Shown piece by piece: positions 6,256 to 8,456 of a DNA stretch of 8,456 nucleotides (its first letter is position 1; every line of letters begins with the position of its first letter). The notes beneath the pieces are model-generated. The model was not told the DNA's origin, did not search any database, and worked only from the letters and a program-made list of their open reading frames with translations. The stretch is from an uncultured Prevotella sp. (GTDB lineage Bacteria > Bacteroidota > Bacteroidia > Bacteroidales > Bacteroidaceae), in the NCBI GenBank assembly GCA_905211345.1, contig CAJMAO010000069.1:1-8456 (forward strand), given 5' to 3'. The translations under genes and the position numbers were made by a program.

Positions 6256-6930
6256 CTATAAATCAACATCTTCGTCGTGCACGTCGGTGTCATTCTTCTT
6301 TCCCGAAGTGCGCGCTATAACGGCCTGTCCGGCACCGTAGAACGCCACTATAAGACCTATGCCGCCAACCCAGTTGGAACCTACGCACAGGGCGAACGCC
6401 ACTATTCCGAGACCTATCGAGGCGTTGCGTATGCCCTTGCGGAAGAGCGCATCATTGCCTTCAAGCATATCGCCGCGCATGTCACGCGGCAATGGCCGCC
6501 CCGTCTCTATGGCCTTCTCTACTATCTTGTAACGCTCGTTCCTGCGCTTGAAAACGAGATAAAGTATAACCGCGATAAGAATAACCGGCGAAAACACGAC
6601 AAGCAGGCACAGCAAGACGAAGAATATAGCCACGATGACACCGCCCACTCCCACCGAAGTAAGATAAGCGATGAGCGAAAAGGGATTGTCGTCTACCGCA
6701 TTCCACGAACTTACAATATCGCGTTCACCGTCGTCGTCACCGTCATCAGCCGCAGGCGTCACGGCCGAAGCGCCAGTTCCCGCCGTATCAGAATAAGCCA
6801 CTATACCACCCGTGTCTATAGTCGTTACCGGCTTTGGCTGACGTACCGTAAGTCCTTTATCGGGCGTCTGCGCCATTACCGGTAAACCAAACGCCGTGAC
6901 CATTATCAATGACAAAATCAAATGCTTCAT
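6256..6930 (-). CDS. Membrane protein with signal peptide, DUF6249-like, sigma operon first gene
   Basis: The product has 224 residues. MKHLILSLIMVTAFGLPVMA is a likely signal peptide, cleaved before Gln21. A low-complexity, Asp-rich stretch (about 40-72, including DDGDDDGERD) follows. A hydrophobic region at about 84-127 probably forms two membrane segments. It ends in a charged cytoplasmic loop with FKRRNERYKIVEKAIETGRPLP (127-148; first and last parts are the recognisable motif), then a second hydrophobic pair at about 171-206 and an acidic tail. The loop motif recalls DUF6249 proteins, which are common near sigma/anti-sigma genes in Bacteroidales. No enzyme motif is seen. By position it may sense or transmit an envelope signal to the sigma pair, but this is inference. 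No clear TAnnTTTG promoter lies upstream. A near match (TATTTTG, one base short) is at 7007-7013. Confidence 0.72.
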   Translation of the reverse strand: MKHLILSLIMVTAFGLPVMAQTPDKGLTVRQPKPVTTIDTGGIVAYSDTAGTGASAVTPAADDGDDDGERDIVSSWNAVDDNPFSLIAYLTSVGVGGVIVAIFFVLLCLLVVFSPVILIAVILYLVFKRRNERYKIVEKAIETGRPLPRDMRGDMLEGNDALFRKGIRNASIGLGIVAFALCVGSNWVGGIGLIVAFYGAGQAVIARTSGKKNDTDVHDEDVDL

Positions 6931-7068
6931 AATTTTTTAATTTTCCGTTTCTGTATGTATGACGCAATAAATAGCCGAAAAGTTGCAGCCACGGCATAAA
7001 AAATCACAAAATATCCGTTATTTTCATCCTTCAGCCCACCCGCCACGGCAACATGTGTAATGTAATAT
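6931..7068. other. Intergenic leader region of the sigma operon, no gene seen
   Basis: With the adjoining repeat (7069-7139), this forms most of the roughly 300-bp gap between the sigma operon and the tRNA terminator. A minus-strand open frame crosses it (7154-6927), but it runs through the inverted repeat and has no recognisable family features. The operon promoter should be here; no exact Bacteroidetes -7 box is found, which would fit recognition by an alternative sigma such as the operon's own. Confidence 0.4.
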
Positions 7069-7139
7069 GCCATGTTTTGGCTTCCAAAAGGCCACCTTTC
7101 GCAGCGCAAAAGGCCACCTTTTGGAAGCCAAAACATGGC
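7069..7139. repeat. 71-bp inverted repeat with 23-bp perfect arms
   Basis: Bases 7069-7091 and 7117-7139 are exact reverse complements, with a 25-nt spacer. The motif AAAAGG appears four times, twice in each orientation (7086-7091, 7108-7113, and as CCTTTT at 7117-7122 and 7139-7144). CAAAAGGCCACCTTT is also directly repeated at 7085-7099 and 7107-7121. The element can therefore fold in more than one way. It resembles the AAAAGG/CCTTTT palindromic repeats dispersed in some Bacteroidales genomes, as I remember them. It has no coding content and no target-site duplication that I can see. Confidence 0.85.
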
Positions 7140-7224
7140 CTTTTGCGAAGCCATTGGAAATCAGGTAGTTAGAAACAGTGTAACATTGCGTCGAAAAAAG
7201 GCCGCAATCTTGCTCTCCATTAAC

Positions 7225-7259
7225 AAAAAACGCAGGCACATACGATATGCGCCTGCGTT
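7225..7259 (-). terminator. Intrinsic terminator of the tRNA-Arg gene
   Basis: On the minus strand, AACGCAGGCGCAT and ATGTGCCTGCGTT form a 13-bp stem with one G-U pair around a 5-nt loop. The stem runs directly into six U residues (7230-7225). It begins 7 nt after the tRNA 3' end, the expected place for a Rho-independent terminator. Confidence 0.9.
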
Positions 7260-7265
7260 GCGAAG

Positions 7266-7339
7266 TGACCCCGTTGGGATTCAAACCCAAGACCTTCAGA
7301 ACCGGAATCTGACGCTCTATTCAGCTAAGCTACGGGGCC
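7266..7339 (-). tRNA. tRNA-Arg (anticodon CCG)
   Basis: The 74-nt gene folds as a full cloverleaf. The acceptor stem is GGCCCCG with CGGGGTC (one G-U). The D arm is GCTT/GAGC. The anticodon stem is TCAGA/TCTGA with loop TTCCGGT, giving anticodon CCG, which reads CGG arginine codons. The T arm is TTGGG/CCCAA with loop TTTGAAT. The discriminator base is A. CCA is not encoded (the gene is followed by CTT), so it must be added by the CCA-adding enzyme. A promoter lies just upstream and a terminator just downstream, so it is a single-gene transcript. Confidence 0.97.
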
Positions 7340-7359
7340 TCCTTTGTGTAAACTGCGTG

Positions 7360-7389
7360 CAAAGATAACACTTTTTTCCGACAATCAAA
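7360..7389 (-). promoter_or_regulatory. Promoter of the tRNA-Arg gene
   Basis: On the minus strand the -7 box TATCTTTG (7367-7360) matches TAnnTTTG exactly. A -33 TTTG lies at 7389-7386, 18 bp upstream. Transcription would start near 7353-7350, about 10-15 nt before the mature tRNA. This is the most complete promoter in the window. Confidence 0.75.
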
Positions 7390-7488
7390 GGTTTTCACCG
7401 CTTAAAGTGGACGAAGGTAGTTAAAGTAATTAAAACAAAAGATTGTGTTAATTAGTCGCCGATATAGGCCGTTTAATTAAAAAATAAG

Positions 7489-7496
7489 TATTTTTG
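7489..7496 (+). promoter_or_regulatory. Bacteroidetes-type -7 promoter box for cstA
   Basis: TATTTTTG is an exact TAnnTTTG match, followed by CATT. Transcription should start near 7502, giving a leader of about 35 nt before the ATG at 7537. No clear -33 TTTG is seen; the upstream 20 bp is AT-rich (TTTAATTAA). The 14 bases 7487-7500 match 218-231 before the LUD gene at 13 positions. Confidence 0.65.
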
Positions 7497-7536
7497 CATT
7501 TGTAAAACTACATTTACCTTAAACAAACATCTTACA

Positions 7537-8456
7537 ATGATTACTTTTACTTTAAGTTTGCTAGCCCTCATCGTGGGCTATATGGTTTACGGACGAGTGG
7601 TGGAACGCATATTCGCGCCCGACGACCGGCCCACCCCGGCAGTAAGCATGGCTGACGGAGTGGACTACGTAGTGCTGCCCGGCTGGAAGATTTTCATGAT
7701 ACAGTTTCTCAATATCGCAGGCACGGGACCTATCTTCGGCGCGATAATGGGCGCCAAGTTCGGCCCTTCGGCCTACCTTTGGATTGTGCTGGGGTGCATC
7801 TTCGCGGGCGCCGTGCACGACTACCTGAGCGGCATGCTGTCGGTACGCCACGGCGGGGCGGGCCTGCCCGAGCTTGTCGGAATATACCTAGGCAAGCGCA
7901 CGAAAAAAGTGATGCTCGTGTTCTCGGTGTTCCTGCTGCTGATGGTGGGCGCGGTGTTCGTCTACAGTCCTGCCCTAATCTTAGGCAAGCTGTGCGGCGA
8001 CTCGCTTACTTGGGTGTACGCTTGGTGCCTGATAATCTTTGCATATTACTTCCTCGCCACAATGCTGCCGATCGACAAGATTATAGGCAAGATATATCCG
8101 TTTTTCGCCATAGCCATGCTGTTTATGGCCGTAGCGCTAATGGCCGTGCTGTTTACTAAATGGCCGTCGCTGCCCGAACTTACCGACGGACTTGACAACC
8201 TCAGCCCACAGTCGGGCACGATATTCCCATGCCTGTTCATCACCATTGCCTGCGGAGCTATCAGCGGATTCCACGCAACGCAAAGCCCGCTCATGGCGCG
8301 ATGCGTGAAAAGCGAGAAGCAAGGCCGCCCGCTATTCTACGGAGCGATGATAACGGAAGGTGTCGTAGCATTGATTTGGGCTACAGTGTCTTCATATTTC
8401 TTTTACGGAGGAGCGGCTGCCGAGCTTGGCGTTCCTGCCACGCTTCAGGCCCCTGA
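7537..8456 (+). CDS. cstA: Carbon starvation protein CstA family transporter (3' end cut off)
   Basis: The first 306 residues are visible; the frame is open to the window edge. CstA proteins are polytopic inner-membrane transporters; E. coli relatives CstA and BtsT take up peptides or pyruvate, probably with protons. Family signatures are TPAVSMADGVDYVVLPGW (33-50), the glycine-rich NIAGTGPIFGAIMGAKFGP (59-77), GCIFAGAVHDYLSGMLSVRHGG (86-107, a variant of the usual GAVQDF..S.R motif) and AISGFHATQSP (241-251). At least seven hydrophobic segments can be counted, starting at 2-18, 73-95, 124-148, 159-177, 185-206, 229-246 and 268-290. Its N-terminus is much shorter than in E. coli CstA, starting near the first conserved helix, so it is probably the compact form common in Bacteroidetes. 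The ATG at 7537 follows a promoter at 7489 with an AT-rich leader and no Shine-Dalgarno. The substrate is not known from sequence. Confidence 0.93.
   Translation, partial: MITFTLSLLALIVGYMVYGRVVERIFAPDDRPTPAVSMADGVDYVVLPGWKIFMIQFLNIAGTGPIFGAIMGAKFGPSAYLWIVLGCIFAGAVHDYLSGMLSVRHGGAGLPELVGIYLGKRTKKVMLVFSVFLLLMVGAVFVYSPALILGKLCGDSLTWVYAWCLIIFAYYFLATMLPIDKIIGKIYPFFAIAMLFMAVALMAVLFTKWPSLPELTDGLDNLSPQSGTIFPCLFITIACGAISGFHATQSPLMARCVKSEKQGRPLFYGAMITEGVVALIWATVSSYFFYGGAAAELGVPATLQAP

Noticed and set aside
6277..6885. 202-residue plus-strand open frame opposite the DUF6249-like gene
   Set aside because: It is rich in Arg, His and Tyr, has no hydrophobic or domain pattern, and lies opposite a gene with a clear signal peptide and membrane segments.
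6927..7154. 75-residue minus-strand open frame upstream of the sigma operon
   Set aside because: Its first third is the inverted repeat at 7069-7139, it has no recognisable motif, and it overlaps the ATG of the DUF6249-like gene only by chance.
7024..7368. Open frames on both strands across the tRNA and the inverted repeat
   Set aside because: They run through the tRNA-Arg gene and its terminator, so they are not coding.

Overview
The window looks like chromosomal DNA from a Bacteroidales bacterium, possibly of the Muribaculaceae or a relative. The evidence is three good matches to the Bacteroidetes promoter box TAnnTTTG (before the LUD gene, the tRNA and cstA), small membrane protein families resembling DUF5056 and DUF6249 beside an ECF sigma factor, a TPR / beta-propeller / CRD / OmpA lipoprotein of the PorE type, and AT-rich leaders mostly without Shine-Dalgarno sequences. 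The genus call is inference from recognition, not from a search.

Layout. Bases 1-111 hold no protein gene I can defend. The minus strand there reads like the 5' end of a group II intron ribozyme running off the left edge (tentative). Next come a palindrome and a promoter for a stand-alone LUD-domain protein (266-901, +). The whole gap between this gene and topB is a 166-bp inverted-repeat element (913-1078). topB (DNA topoisomerase III, 1089-3134, +) is followed after 27 bp by a PorE-like outer-membrane lipoprotein gene (3162-5228, +). A perfect 43-bp inverted repeat (5235-5353) separates these from a convergent minus-strand operon, transcribed in the order DUF6249-like membrane protein (6930-6256), ECF sigma factor (6228-5695) and DUF5056-like small membrane protein (5702-5373). 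The last two overlap by 8 bp. The right side holds another inverted repeat (7069-7139), a tRNA-Arg(CCG) gene on the minus strand with a clear promoter and intrinsic terminator, and the first 306 codons of cstA (+), cut by the window edge.

How the parts fit. The minus-strand trio looks like a self-contained envelope-sensing and sigma regulatory cassette, with the DUF5056-like protein as the likely membrane anti-sigma factor (inference). The LUD protein and CstA both touch lactate/pyruvate-type carbon metabolism and have nearly identical extended -7 regions, but that extended box is probably generic. topB and the lipoprotein gene are probably co-transcribed because of their spacing, with no obvious functional link. 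No CRISPR array, defence system, transposase or complete new multi-gene system is visible. The most unusual content is the three different inverted-repeat elements in intergenic spaces and the intron-like left edge.
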